This document shows, one piece after another, positions 7,332 through 13,066 of a stretch of DNA of 13,066 nt; the first letter of the stretch is position 1, and every line of letters starts with the position of its first letter. The notes below the pieces were generated by a model, which made no database searches, was not told the origin of the DNA, and saw only the letters and a list, made by a program, of their open reading frames with translations. Origin of the DNA: Pseudomonadota bacterium (lineage in GTDB: Bacteria > Pseudomonadota > Gammaproteobacteria > Burkholderiales > Thiobacillaceae); contig JAJYXA010000253.1 in the NCBI GenBank assembly GCA_021791235.1, forward strand, positions 1-13,066, in the 5' to 3' direction. The translations under genes and the position numbers were made by a program.

Positions 7332-7350
7332 ATAAAAAATTAATTTTTAT
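7332..7350. promoter_or_regulatory. AT-rich hairpin upstream of the YCII gene
   Basis: ATAAAAA (7332-7338) and TTTTTAT (7344-7350) are perfect inverted arms around ATTAA in an otherwise GC-rich neighbourhood. It ends 62 bp before the YCII start codon. It could be an UP element, a nucleoid-protein site or part of the repeat island. Confidence 0.35.
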
Positions 7351-7412
7351 CGGTTGTCGATTCGGGCCAGTCGCAAACGTCTTTGTTACAGACAGACCCA
7401 AAGGAGATAACC

Positions 7413-7781
7413 ATGAAATTCATGATGCTGATGATTCCCGCTCTTTACCAAGGCGGCAAACCGGCGCTAGGCTTCACCCCGGACCTAAAGAAGATGGAAG
7501 AGATGGGACGGTTCAACGAAGAAATGGGCAAAGCGCTCAAAATTGAATCGCTCAACGGCCTGCATCCGCTGGCCAAGGGTGCGCGCGTGTCGTTCGCCCA
7601 AGGCAAGCCCTCCGTGACCGACGGACCGTTCATCGAAGCGAAAGAAGTGTTGGGCGGTTACTGGCTGGTGGAAGCGCCGTCCAAGGAAGACGTGGTGAAG
7701 TGGGCGCAGCGCTGCCCGGCCGACGAAGGCGACACCATCGAGATCCGGCAAATCTTTGGGCCCGAAGATTTCGCGAAATAA
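7413..7781 (+). CDS. YCII-related (DGPF-domain) protein
   Basis: The 122-residue protein carries the family hallmark TDGPFIEAKEVLGGYWLVEA (about residues 69-88) and the N-terminal MKFMMLMIPA strand. It matches the larger YCII/DGPF type of about 110-140 residues, a dimeric alpha/beta barrel protein. The function is generally unknown; relatives are often encoded with ECF sigma factors, but none is present here. ATG at 7413 has a strong AAGGAG 6 nt upstream. The gene lies alone between two repeat-bearing gaps. The repeat at 7856-7901 lies 75 bp after its stop and could serve as a loose terminator. Confidence 0.9.
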   Translation: MKFMMLMIPALYQGGKPALGFTPDLKKMEEMGRFNEEMGKALKIESLNGLHPLAKGARVSFAQGKPSVTDGPFIEAKEVLGGYWLVEAPSKEDVVKWAQRCPADEGDTIEIRQIFGPEDFAK

Positions 7782-7855
7782 GGAGTGGGCCCTCAAATAC
7801 ATCTGCCTGGGTTAGATCGAAGACAAATACTCACGGGACTTTCCCCGCAACACTT

Positions 7856-7901
7856 GGGGTCAGGTCTTGCAATGCAATACATCAATGCAAGACCTGACCC
7901 T
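7856..7901. repeat. Repeat family B, full inverted-repeat copy 2
   Basis: GGGTCAGGTCTTGCA (7857-7871) and TGCAAGACCTGACCC (7886-7900) are perfect 15-bp inverted arms around a 14-nt loop. TTTTT follows at 7906-7910 after a 5-nt gap, so this copy could also end transcription of the YCII gene. It matches the copy at 7142-7187. Confidence 0.8.
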
Positions 7902-7945
7902 AAGGTTTTTCTTGACCGCTAGGGGCCACCTTATTCCATTGAAAT

Positions 7946-7970
7946 CAATTCGAGCGTGGCCCCTTTAATC
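7946..7970 (+). repeat. Repeat family A, copy 2
   Basis: CAATTCGAGCGTGGCCCC followed by TTTAATC matches copies 3 and 4. It abuts the stop codon of the minus-strand NTF2-like gene, with only two bases between them. Confidence 0.7.
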
Positions 7971-7972
7971 TC

Positions 7973-8329
7973 TTACAGTGGGCAAGCCAGAGCCGCGTAG
8001 GTCTGCTGGGCAATCTTGCCGTTCCGGATCACAAACGTGTCCGTGCCCAACGGAATCAGCTCGCCGACGCTCCACACGATATAACCCACGTCGCCATGCG
8101 CCTCCTGGCAGCGCATGCGAAAGAGTTCAAGCGCCTGTTCGGGAAGATTGTCCAGGAAGGCCTCGAAGAAACGCCGGATTTCAGAGACGCCGCGGTAAAC
8201 GCAATCCGGCGCATACAGAATGGCGTCCTCGTCGTAATCGCCAACGATAGCGCCGGCTCCTTGCCTGGTCATAAACGCATGAAGGTGCTGGTTCATGACG
8301 TTCAGGGTCTGTTCAGTGCTGGTATTCAT
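7973..8329 (-). CDS. NTF2-like (SnoaL-like) protein beside mddA
   Basis: The 118-residue protein has an NTF2-like pattern: an N-terminal helix (NVMNQHLHAFMTRQGAGAIV), then DYDEDAILYAPDCVYRGVSEI with the family's Y-x-PD and RGxxEIRxFF elements (about residues 32-56), and a C-terminal sheet ending FVIRNGKIAQQTYAAL. The likely role is binding or isomerising a small molecule, without further precision. ATG at 8329 has AGGAAAAG upstream. Its start is 35 bp after the end of the mddA-like gene on the same strand, so the two are probably one operon controlled by the divergent HxlR regulator. Its stop codon touches repeat family A copy 2. Confidence 0.85.
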   Translation of the reverse strand: MNTSTEQTLNVMNQHLHAFMTRQGAGAIVGDYDEDAILYAPDCVYRGVSEIRRFFEAFLDNLPEQALELFRMRCQEAHGDVGYIVWSVGELIPLGTDTFVIRNGKIAQQTYAALACPL

Positions 8330-8364
8330 GGTCTTTTCCTCAAAATAGGTGTCATGGGGAGTGG

Positions 8365-9126
8365 TCAGTCGTCAAGGAGCGCCATGACCTTACGCGCCTT
8401 GGTCCGGCCAAACGGAATCAGCTTCGGCGTGCTGCGCTGGTACGCGCGGTAGCGCTCGCCGAACTGCCGCACCAGATCCCGCTCTTCGTACATGAGTCCG
8501 ATCAGTACGTAGGCTGTCATCCCGCAGGCGAGCAGCATGTGACTGACGGTCATGGCGCCGGTGGACCATAATCCGATCAACACGCCGAGCTGCATGGGAT
8601 GGCGGACCCACCGGTAAAGCGCCGGTGCCTTGAATGCAACCGGCGTGTAGGGCAAACCCCTGGCGTGCAGATAGATCTGGCGCAGCCCGAACAGATCGGC
8701 GTGATTGATGAGGAACGTGGTCAGCAGCACGAGTCCCCAGCCGCCGAGCGCAACCCCGGTCAGGGTGTTTGCAAGCCATCCGTCTTCGACCTTCCATAGG
8801 TGCCCGGGCAAGGGCTGCCAGAAAGCGATGAGCATCCCCAGGACCAGGCTGGTCGCCAGCAGATAGATGCTGCGCTCGAGGTGCGCGGGAACATGGCGGG
8901 TCATCCAGGCCTTGAACCCCGGCCGCGCCATGACACTGTGTTGCAGGCCGAAGCAGGCGACGAGGGCGAGGTCGACGAGCCAGGCCCATCCAAGCGAAAC
9001 CGTGCCGGTTCTGTCAACGTTGACCGGGGTCAGCACGCCCACGCTGAATCCGACGAAATAGAGCAGGCTGACGAAGCCCGCCAGGTAAGCGCCCAGTCCA
9101 TAAATCCAATTCAATAAGGTTTTCAC
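8365..9126 (-). CDS. mddA: MddA-like methanethiol S-methyltransferase
   Basis: The 253-residue integral membrane protein has about six hydrophobic helices. It shows the MddA/NnrU-like branch of the isoprenylcysteine methyltransferase family: GLQHSVMARPGFKAWMTRHV followed by HLERSIYLLATS (about residues 60-95), the stretch INHADLFGLRQIYLHARG, RWVRHPMQLGVLIGLWST, and EERDLVRQFGERYRAYQRSTP at the C-terminal SAM-binding region. MddA transfers a methyl group from SAM to methanethiol to give dimethyl sulfide. Other members of this fold methylate different thiols, so the substrate is inferred. The start is GTG at 9126 with GGAGAG 5-6 nt upstream. It is the first gene of a pair with the NTF2-like gene and divergent from an HxlR regulator across a 114-bp gap with a palindrome. 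Confidence 0.8.
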   Translation of the reverse strand: MKTLLNWIYGLGAYLAGFVSLLYFVGFSVGVLTPVNVDRTGTVSLGWAWLVDLALVACFGLQHSVMARPGFKAWMTRHVPAHLERSIYLLATSLVLGMLIAFWQPLPGHLWKVEDGWLANTLTGVALGGWGLVLLTTFLINHADLFGLRQIYLHARGLPYTPVAFKAPALYRWVRHPMQLGVLIGLWSTGAMTVSHMLLACGMTAYVLIGLMYEERDLVRQFGERYRAYQRSTPKLIPFGRTKARKVMALLDD

Positions 9127-9177
9127 GATGGCTCTCCATTCAGAGTTGCAGGAGCGTTCAATGTAGGCCGCTCAGCC

Positions 9178-9206
9178 TTGACTCTCCAGTGCGCAATCTG
9201 TAGTAA
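9178..9206 (+). promoter_or_regulatory. Predicted sigma-70 promoter of the HxlR gene
   Basis: TTGACT (9178-9183) is followed after exactly 17 bp by TAGTAA (9201-9206). The -35 is strong and the -10 is weak. The palindrome at 9207-9229 starts directly after the -10. Confidence 0.5.
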
Positions 9207-9229
9207 ATAGCTACGCATTGCGTAGTTAT
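9207..9229. promoter_or_regulatory. Palindromic operator in the mddA/hxlR divergent gap
   Basis: CTACGCATTGCGTAG (9211-9225) has perfect 7-bp arms around one base, and flanking ATA/TAT extends the symmetry on both sides after one mismatch. A further GTAG half site lies at 9200-9203. The palindrome covers the predicted start site of the HxlR gene and sits 12 bp before its start codon, which fits a repressor autoregulating and controlling the divergent pair. Confidence 0.65.
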
Positions 9230-9240
9230 CTGGAGACGTC

Positions 9241-9945
9241 ATGTTGAAATACGGCCAGTTTTGCCCGATCGCCAAGGCCAGCGAGGTGCTCGGTGAAAAA
9301 TGGACGGTGCTGATCGTGCGCGAGTTGCTGCTGGGCACCAAACGCTTCAACGACTTTCAGCGGGCGTTGTCGCTGATCTCGCCGACAGTGCTTGCCAAGC
9401 GGCTGAAGACGCTGGAGGAGCAGGGCCTGGTGTTTCGAAAGGCGGTTACCGGCGGGCGCTCGGCCGAGTATCACCTCACCCCTGCCGGCAGGGAACTGTA
9501 CCCGGTCATCGAAGAGCTGGCTGTGTGGGGCATGCGCTGGGCCCGCAAGCACATGGAAGATTCGGAACTGGATGTCGAACTGCTGATGTGGGATGTCCGG
9601 CGTCGCATCGACCGCGATGCCCTGCCGGGCAGACAGGCGGTGATTCGCTTCAGCTTTCCCGAACTGAAGCACTATCGCGACTGGTGGGTGGTCGTCGATG
9701 AAAGCGGGGCCGATCTGTGCACCAACAACCCCGGCAAGGACATCGACCTGCACGTGGTGAGTGACCCACGCACCCTTATCGAGGTGTGGATGGGCGATAC
9801 CACACTCAGCCATGCCACGTCGTCGGGCAAACTGCGGCTGGTGGGCTCCGCACTCTACTCGCGCACGATGAAGAACTGGTTCATGCTGAGCAACACGCGG
9901 GACATCATGGCGGCGCCTCATATCGCCAACCGGCAATACGATTGA
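9241..9945 (+). CDS. HxlR-family transcriptional regulator with C-terminal extra domain
   Basis: The 234-residue protein begins with a complete HxlR winged helix-turn-helix (residues about 1-95): CPIAKASEVLGEKWTVLIVRE with its conserved Cys and W-T core, then RFNDFQRALSLISPTVLAKR, LKTLEEQGLV, and the wing ending EYHLTPAGREL. Classical HxlR proteins stop near 110-120 residues. Here about 130 further residues follow, with a pattern like the SCP2-type sterol-carrier domain of longer HxlR members, a probable ligand pocket. The conserved N-terminal Cys could sense thiol or electrophile stress, as in YodB/HypR-type members; that is inference. It is divergent from the mddA-like gene and probably regulates it and itself through the palindrome at 9207-9229. 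Confidence 0.92.
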   Translation: MLKYGQFCPIAKASEVLGEKWTVLIVRELLLGTKRFNDFQRALSLISPTVLAKRLKTLEEQGLVFRKAVTGGRSAEYHLTPAGRELYPVIEELAVWGMRWARKHMEDSELDVELLMWDVRRRIDRDALPGRQAVIRFSFPELKHYRDWWVVVDESGADLCTNNPGKDIDLHVVSDPRTLIEVWMGDTTLSHATSSGKLRLVGSALYSRTMKNWFMLSNTRDIMAAPHIANRQYD

Positions 9946-10028
9946 GGCGTGTATTGATGCGTGGTGACAGGTAGAACCCCGGAGTGTTGGAAACGGTGTC
10001 TGAACTGGACCCCATTTGCCCCCTGAAA

Positions 10029-10997
10029 TTAATTCGAGCCTGGCCCCTTTGATTGCGCCGTTACGGCGCTGCGCGCCTCCATGAACCGGGTCAGGATCGG
10101 ACCGCAAATCACCCCCAGGGCCAGGCGCAAGCTTTTGCTCGGAATCACCATCGTGGTCGGACGCGACATGTAGGCGTGGGGAATGCGCTTGAGCAAGTCG
10201 AGGAAATCATGGCGCTCGCGGTCGCGGAAGTGGATGACGCACAGCGATTCGTCGGGCAGCGGCACGTCGCGCGCAGTGAACGGGTCGGAGGTATCCACCA
10301 GCGGGATGCGCTGGATATTGATATCGGTCAGGCCGAATTGGGGAACGATGTAGTGGATGTAGTCGTCCATGCGGCGCAGGATGGTTTCCACCGATTCTTC
10401 GGGCGTGCACGTGCCCATTTTGCAGTCGCGGTGGATCTTCTGTATCCACTCCAGGTTGATGGCCGGCACCACGCCGATCAGCAGGTCGACATGCTGGGCC
10501 ACGTCGATGCCCGGGCGCCCCGCGCGACGGTCGATTTCCGGCGGAAAGTGGCGCGAGTCGACCTTGCGGCGCGTCCAGGTGTTGGCCATCAGGCCGCCAT
10601 GCTGCCCCTCGTAGAACAGGAGATCGCTGCCCGGCTGCAGTGGCGCCCAGGGTGTGAACTCGCCCGCTTGCACGCCCAATTCCTCGCCGTGCCCGGCCGT
10701 GTGCGCATACTGGCGAACCACGCCGCTGCCGCATTCGCCATAGGTCCGGAAAAACGATTCCAGTTCCGGGAAATGATTGCACTCGGGCCCGAACCAGGAA
10801 ATGTTGCGGCCGCTGCTCCGCGCTTCCTCGAGCAAGGCGGCGAACTGCCGGTCGGTATAGCGCCGGAAACCGTCGCCATGAACGATCGCGGGTTTGATGT
10901 TAAGGCGTTCGAAAATGAACTTGAACGCGTGGCGTATCGTCGAGAGGCCAGCACCGGACGAGCCGGTGACCGCAATGATAGGATGCTGCTGGGACAT
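10029..10997 (-). CDS. Phosphoribulokinase (class I-like) with altered substrate-site residues
   Basis: The 322-residue protein aligns by eye along its full length with bacterial class I phosphoribulokinases (ATP + ribulose 5-phosphate to ribulose 1,5-bisphosphate, Calvin cycle). It has the P-loop GSSGAGLST (12-20), D42 in HGDGFRRY, E130 in LFYEGQHGG, INLEWIQKIHR with K187 and R190, and VPQFGLTDINIQRIPLVDTSDPF. Odd points: Leu18 instead of the usual P-loop Thr, Arg45 instead of His in DxFHRY, Asp49 where the family has Arg, no Arg at the usual place after KIHRD, and an insertion near 142-165. The last residues (QSKGPGSN) and the stop are encoded by a dispersed repeat. No RuBisCO gene is present. 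ATG at 10997 has a weak ribosome site. It could be a catalytic PRK, a relative with another substrate, or a decaying copy. Confidence 0.82.
   Translation of the reverse strand: MSQQHPIIAVTGSSGAGLSTIRHAFKFIFERLNIKPAIVHGDGFRRYTDRQFAALLEEARSSGRNISWFGPECNHFPELESFFRTYGECGSGVVRQYAHTAGHGEELGVQAGEFTPWAPLQPGSDLLFYEGQHGGLMANTWTRRKVDSRHFPPEIDRRAGRPGIDVAQHVDLLIGVVPAINLEWIQKIHRDCKMGTCTPEESVETILRRMDDYIHYIVPQFGLTDINIQRIPLVDTSDPFTARDVPLPDESLCVIHFRDRERHDFLDLLKRIPHAYMSRPTTMVIPSKSLRLALGVICGPILTRFMEARSAVTAQSKGPGSN
10031..10056 (+). repeat. Repeat family A, copy 3, inside the phosphoribulokinase 3' end
   Basis: AATTCGAGCCTGGCCCC followed by TTTGATTGC matches copies 2 and 4. On the minus strand it encodes the last residues of the kinase, and the stop codon falls at its outer edge. 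Confidence 0.75.
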
Positions 10998-11300
10998 GGT
11001 TGGCGCCTACCCAGATTGACCAAAAGGCCGAAGAGAAGAAAGTGTACCCCGGCTCATGTCACCAAGAACAGACTCTGATTATTTGAGGGGGAGCGTGAAT
11101 GGCAGGGTGCTTGATTAAGCTGTCCGAGAAACCCGGATCAGCTCAGTCCGTCCCCAATTGTTCCGCCGTCGTCCTCCAACCGCCCAGACCTTGCAGCTCC
11201 TGCGTATGCCCGAACCCTAATCCGCGCAGCTTGGCCTATATTGATAGACGCTGGTGCGCAGGCGAAATGCGTCCGGAAACCTCGTCAAGGGAGCTCGCCC
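10998..11300. other. 303-bp gap upstream of the GGDEF gene
   Basis: No gene is supported here. The gap contains the phosphoribulokinase leader, repeat family C copy 1 (11121-11163), and a TATATT hexamer (11237-11242) that could be a -10 for the GGDEF gene but lacks a matching -35. AAGGGAG at 11287-11293 is the ribosome site of the GGDEF gene. Confidence 0.5.
11121..11163 (+). repeat. Repeat family C, copy 1
   Basis: TGTCCGAGAAACCCGG, then about 20 less conserved bases, then AATTGTTC. It aligns with the copy at 12625-12666 (TGTCCGGAAAACCCGG through TATTGTTC), with a short gap in the middle. Confidence 0.55.
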
Positions 11301-12479
11301 TTGGATAACGCTGTCCGACAATCTTCAGATTCCCAGGGTCCGGGCATCCCTGTGCCGCAGATTGCGCAGAGCTTTCGCCAGCTCCCCATATCGCTGATCG
11401 TCAACCTGGCAAACGGATTCATTCTTGCCGCGGTTCTGTGGAACGCCGTGCCCACGCCCGTCCTGCTAATCTGGTCAGGCTTGCTCATCGCCGTCACGGG
11501 GGCTCGATTCCTCACCTTGCAGGCGTTTAGTAACGCCTCCCCCAGGAGCGAGTCGGATCTTGCTGTCTGGACGAGGTATTTCCTGGCAGGCGCATGCGCT
11601 GCCGGGATGGTGTGGGGGCTGTCCGGAATTCTCCTGTTTCATCCCAGCTCCTTCCCGCACCAGGTCGTTCTCGCTTTTGTACTGGGGGGAATGATGGCCG
11701 GAGCCGTTCCGCTGCTGTCGTCCGTGAGCCACGCCTATTGGTGCTTCGCCATTCCGGTCGTGGTACCCATCAGCATACGAATGATGTGGGTGGGCGATCG
11801 CATCCATCTCATCATGGGCCTGATGATGGTCATCTTCGGTCTCGCCATGCTCGCCACGTCCGCCCAGGTCCACCGCCTGTTTCGCGACTCTGAAAAACTG
11901 CGCCGCGAGCTGTTCTCATCAATCGAGGTGGAGCAGGCGCTGGAATATCTGGTCCGCCTGGACAGTCTCACCGGTATCCCGAACAGACGGCTGTTCGAGG
12001 AAGAACTCAGCAAGGAGTGGGCAAGAGCGAAACGCGACAATGCGCCGTTTTCACTCATCATGGCCGATATCGATCACTTCAAGGGATACAACGACCACTA
12101 TGGGCACCCGGCCGGCGACCTGTGCCTGGTGGAAGTTGCGCAGGCCATGCACCACACGCTGTCCCGTCCTGGCGATGTGGTGGCCCGAATCGGCGGCGAA
12201 GAGTTTGCGTTCCTGTTGCCGCAGACTGATTTGAGCGGCGCGATATCCGTAGCCGAGCAGATGCGCGAGCGTATCCTGGCCTTGAATCTTCCCCACGAAG
12301 CCTCGCCCGTGGCCAGCCATGTCACCCTGAGTTTCGGCGTGTCCTCGTCCGAGCTTGCTTCCGTCTCCTCGCCTGCCGAGCTGATCCGCACATCCGACAT
12401 CGCGCTATACGAAGCCAAACGCTGCGGACGCAACCAGATTGTAGCGGCCGGGAAAACGGCATGTGTTGTGGTTGCGTGA
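11301..12479 (+). CDS. Membrane-bound GGDEF diguanylate cyclase
   Basis: The 392-residue protein has six predicted membrane helices in its first 200 residues (for example SLIVNLANGFILAAVLW and LIMGLMMVIFGLAMLAT), a short coiled linker, and a GGDEF domain from about residue 225 (DSLTGIPNRRLFEEEL) to the end (RTSDIALYEAKRCGRNQ). The active site is GGEEF at 298-302, and the inhibitory RxxD site R289-PG-D292 lies five residues before it, so it should make c-di-GMP from two GTP with product inhibition. The membrane part is an integral sensor of a MASE-like type I cannot name. TTG at 11301 is chosen because AGGGAG lies 7 nt upstream; a TTG at 11241 has no ribosome site. It is a single gene on this strand. 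Confidence 0.92.
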   Translation: MDNAVRQSSDSQGPGIPVPQIAQSFRQLPISLIVNLANGFILAAVLWNAVPTPVLLIWSGLLIAVTGARFLTLQAFSNASPRSESDLAVWTRYFLAGACAAGMVWGLSGILLFHPSSFPHQVVLAFVLGGMMAGAVPLLSSVSHAYWCFAIPVVVPISIRMMWVGDRIHLIMGLMMVIFGLAMLATSAQVHRLFRDSEKLRRELFSSIEVEQALEYLVRLDSLTGIPNRRLFEEELSKEWARAKRDNAPFSLIMADIDHFKGYNDHYGHPAGDLCLVEVAQAMHHTLSRPGDVVARIGGEEFAFLLPQTDLSGAISVAEQMRERILALNLPHEASPVASHVTLSFGVSSSELASVSSPAELIRTSDIALYEAKRCGRNQIVAAGKTACVVVA

Positions 12480-12527
12480 GCAGAGGGGCGGGATCGAAAA
12501 TTTGTAGCGGTGCATCCGAGCGAAAAA

Positions 12528-12554
12528 CAATTCGACCCTGGCCCCTTTGATTGC
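12528..12554 (+). repeat. Repeat family A, copy 4
   Basis: CAATTCGACCCTGGCCCC followed by TTTGATTGC, 49 bp after the GGDEF stop codon. It has the same orientation as the other three copies. Confidence 0.75.
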
Positions 12555-12624
12555 CTTTCACACGCTGGGGGTTCTTCTTGGGTCTTTCCATCTGACACCT
12601 CCTTGGCTATTGTCGCCATTTAAA

Positions 12625-12666
12625 AGTGTCCGGAAAACCCGGGTTAGCCCATGTTCCCTATTGTTC
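12625..12666 (+). repeat. Repeat family C, copy 2
   Basis: AGTGTCCGGAAAACCCGG through CCTATTGTTC aligns with copy 1 at 11121-11163. The stop codon (12658-12660) and last two codons of the minus-strand membrane protein gene lie within it. Confidence 0.55.
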
Positions 12667-13066
12667 ATTGCTGGTGGATTTTGTGTCAGTCTGTGCGTGG
12701 GAATACAAAACAAATACGAGTACCAACCCAACAACAATGTACGCACCACCTATCAAATATTGGCCCTGATGACCAAATTCCAGGAGGGCATAACGCGCCG
12801 CAAGAACGACAGACACCATAAAGTAGCTGGCGGCAAGAACTGAAAATGCAAAAATTAGCAGCTTATCTACAGTTCGCTTACCTGCATTACCGTTAGCGGC
12901 GTTAAGCCACGTCTCCCACCCCGTTACACCTTCGACATTCGGCTCAATCTTCTCAAGAATATAGGTGCCCGCACGCATCATTGAATGGTTTTCGGTTAAG
13001 AACAGCAAAACAAGCACCACTACAATTAGTGGTAATGCGAGTGTTATTGCACCAATAGAAAAAGTG
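12658..13066 (-). CDS. Hypothetical membrane protein, partial (continues past the right edge)
   Basis: The frame is open from the window edge to a TAG at 12658-12660. The first in-window residues (SIGAITLALPLIVVVLVLLF) already form a membrane helix, so the GTG at 13020 is not the true start and the gene begins outside the window. Visible features: helix 1, a soluble stretch with ENHSMMRAGTYILEKIEP and GWETWLN, helix 2 (LLIFAFSVLAASYFMVSVVL) and helix 3 (YLIGGAYIVVGLVLVFVLY), then a polar tail. The RAGTYILEKIEP...GWETWL pattern recalls a group of uncharacterised bacterial membrane proteins; I cannot name it. Base composition is clearly richer in A and T than the rest of the window, suggesting recent acquisition. 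Confidence 0.7.
   Translation of the reverse strand, partial: TFSIGAITLALPLIVVVLVLLFLTENHSMMRAGTYILEKIEPNVEGVTGWETWLNAANGNAGKRTVDKLLIFAFSVLAASYFMVSVVLAARYALLEFGHQGQYLIGGAYIVVGLVLVFVLYSHAQTDTKSTSNEQ

Larger units (their letters stand above)
7070..7412. other. 343-bp divergent gap with repeats and an AT-rich island
   Basis: No gene is supported in this gap. Reading left to right it holds the probable PilZ leader, a GGGGTCAGACTCCC box (7109-7122), the full family B inverted repeat (7142-7187), about 140 bp with no recognised content apart from two AAGACCC boxes near 7293 and 7311, an AT-rich hairpin (7332-7350), and the ribosome site AAGGAG (7401-7406) of the YCII gene. Confidence 0.6.

Noticed and set aside
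7768..7779. 12-bp perfect palindrome ATTTCGCGAAAT
   Set aside because: It lies in the last codons and stop of the YCII gene and is explained by the coding sequence; there is no second copy.
7142..7901. Possible CRISPR array from repeated 46-bp units
   Set aside because: Only two full copies, about 710 bp apart with a gene between them; the units are inverted repeats, with no regular spacers.
10053..11078. Plus-strand open frame of 341 codons opposite the phosphoribulokinase gene
   Set aside because: It is antisense to a clearly recognisable kinase with family motifs; the plus-strand translation shows none.
12658..13020. Complete 120-residue gene starting at GTG 13020
   Set aside because: The same frame continues to the window edge as a membrane helix, so the true start lies outside and the gene is partial.

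Overview
The window looks like a chromosomal segment of a GC-rich proteobacterium, most likely a betaproteobacterium of the Rhodocyclales type. This is inferred from codon use, from a class I phosphoribulokinase, from dense c-di-GMP proteins, and from short dispersed repeats of a style I associate with that group. No rRNA, tRNA, CRISPR array, integrase or transposase gene was found. Most genes are small accessory enzymes and regulators in one- or two-gene units, and many intergenic gaps hold repeats.

Left part (1-3000). The N-terminal part of a PAS sensor protein runs off the left edge on the minus strand. It is followed on the plus strand by an IsdG/HmoA-like monooxygenase, an EamA/DMT transporter and a DUF2461 protein. 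A minus-strand NTF2-like (SnoaL-type) protein converges on the last of these.

Middle left (3290-6320). A DUF1127 protein overlaps the NTF2-like gene and is divergent from a MocR-type regulator (GntR wHTH fused to a PLP aminotransferase fold). The MocR gene is followed at 75 bp by a cupin protein. The divergent gap holds a clear 11-bp inverted repeat, the likely MocR operator. A small membrane protein follows a repeat-bearing gap.

Middle (6380-9950). A YcgR-like PilZ protein (minus) is divergent from a YCII/DGPF-domain protein (plus), with a repeat-rich gap between them. Then comes a divergent module: an HxlR regulator (plus) against a minus-strand pair encoding an MddA-like methanethiol S-methyltransferase and an NTF2-like protein. 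A near-perfect palindrome overlaps the predicted HxlR promoter.

Right part (9950-13066). A phosphoribulokinase homologue (minus) differs from class I enzymes at several substrate-binding positions, and its last residues and stop codon lie in a dispersed repeat. A membrane GGDEF diguanylate cyclase (plus) with a TTG start follows. At the right edge an AT-richer membrane protein gene (minus) continues beyond the window.

Three short repeat families are recognisable. Family A reads about AATTCGAGCCTGGCCCC then TTTGATTGC, with four copies all on the same strand. Family B is a long inverted repeat around GGTCTTGC/GCAAGACC, with two full copies and one half copy. Family C is built on TGTCCGAGAAACCCGG, with two copies. 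They sit at gene ends and in promoters and are the main unexplained structure here. PilZ, GGDEF and PAS genes suggest local c-di-GMP signalling content, but they are in separate transcription units.
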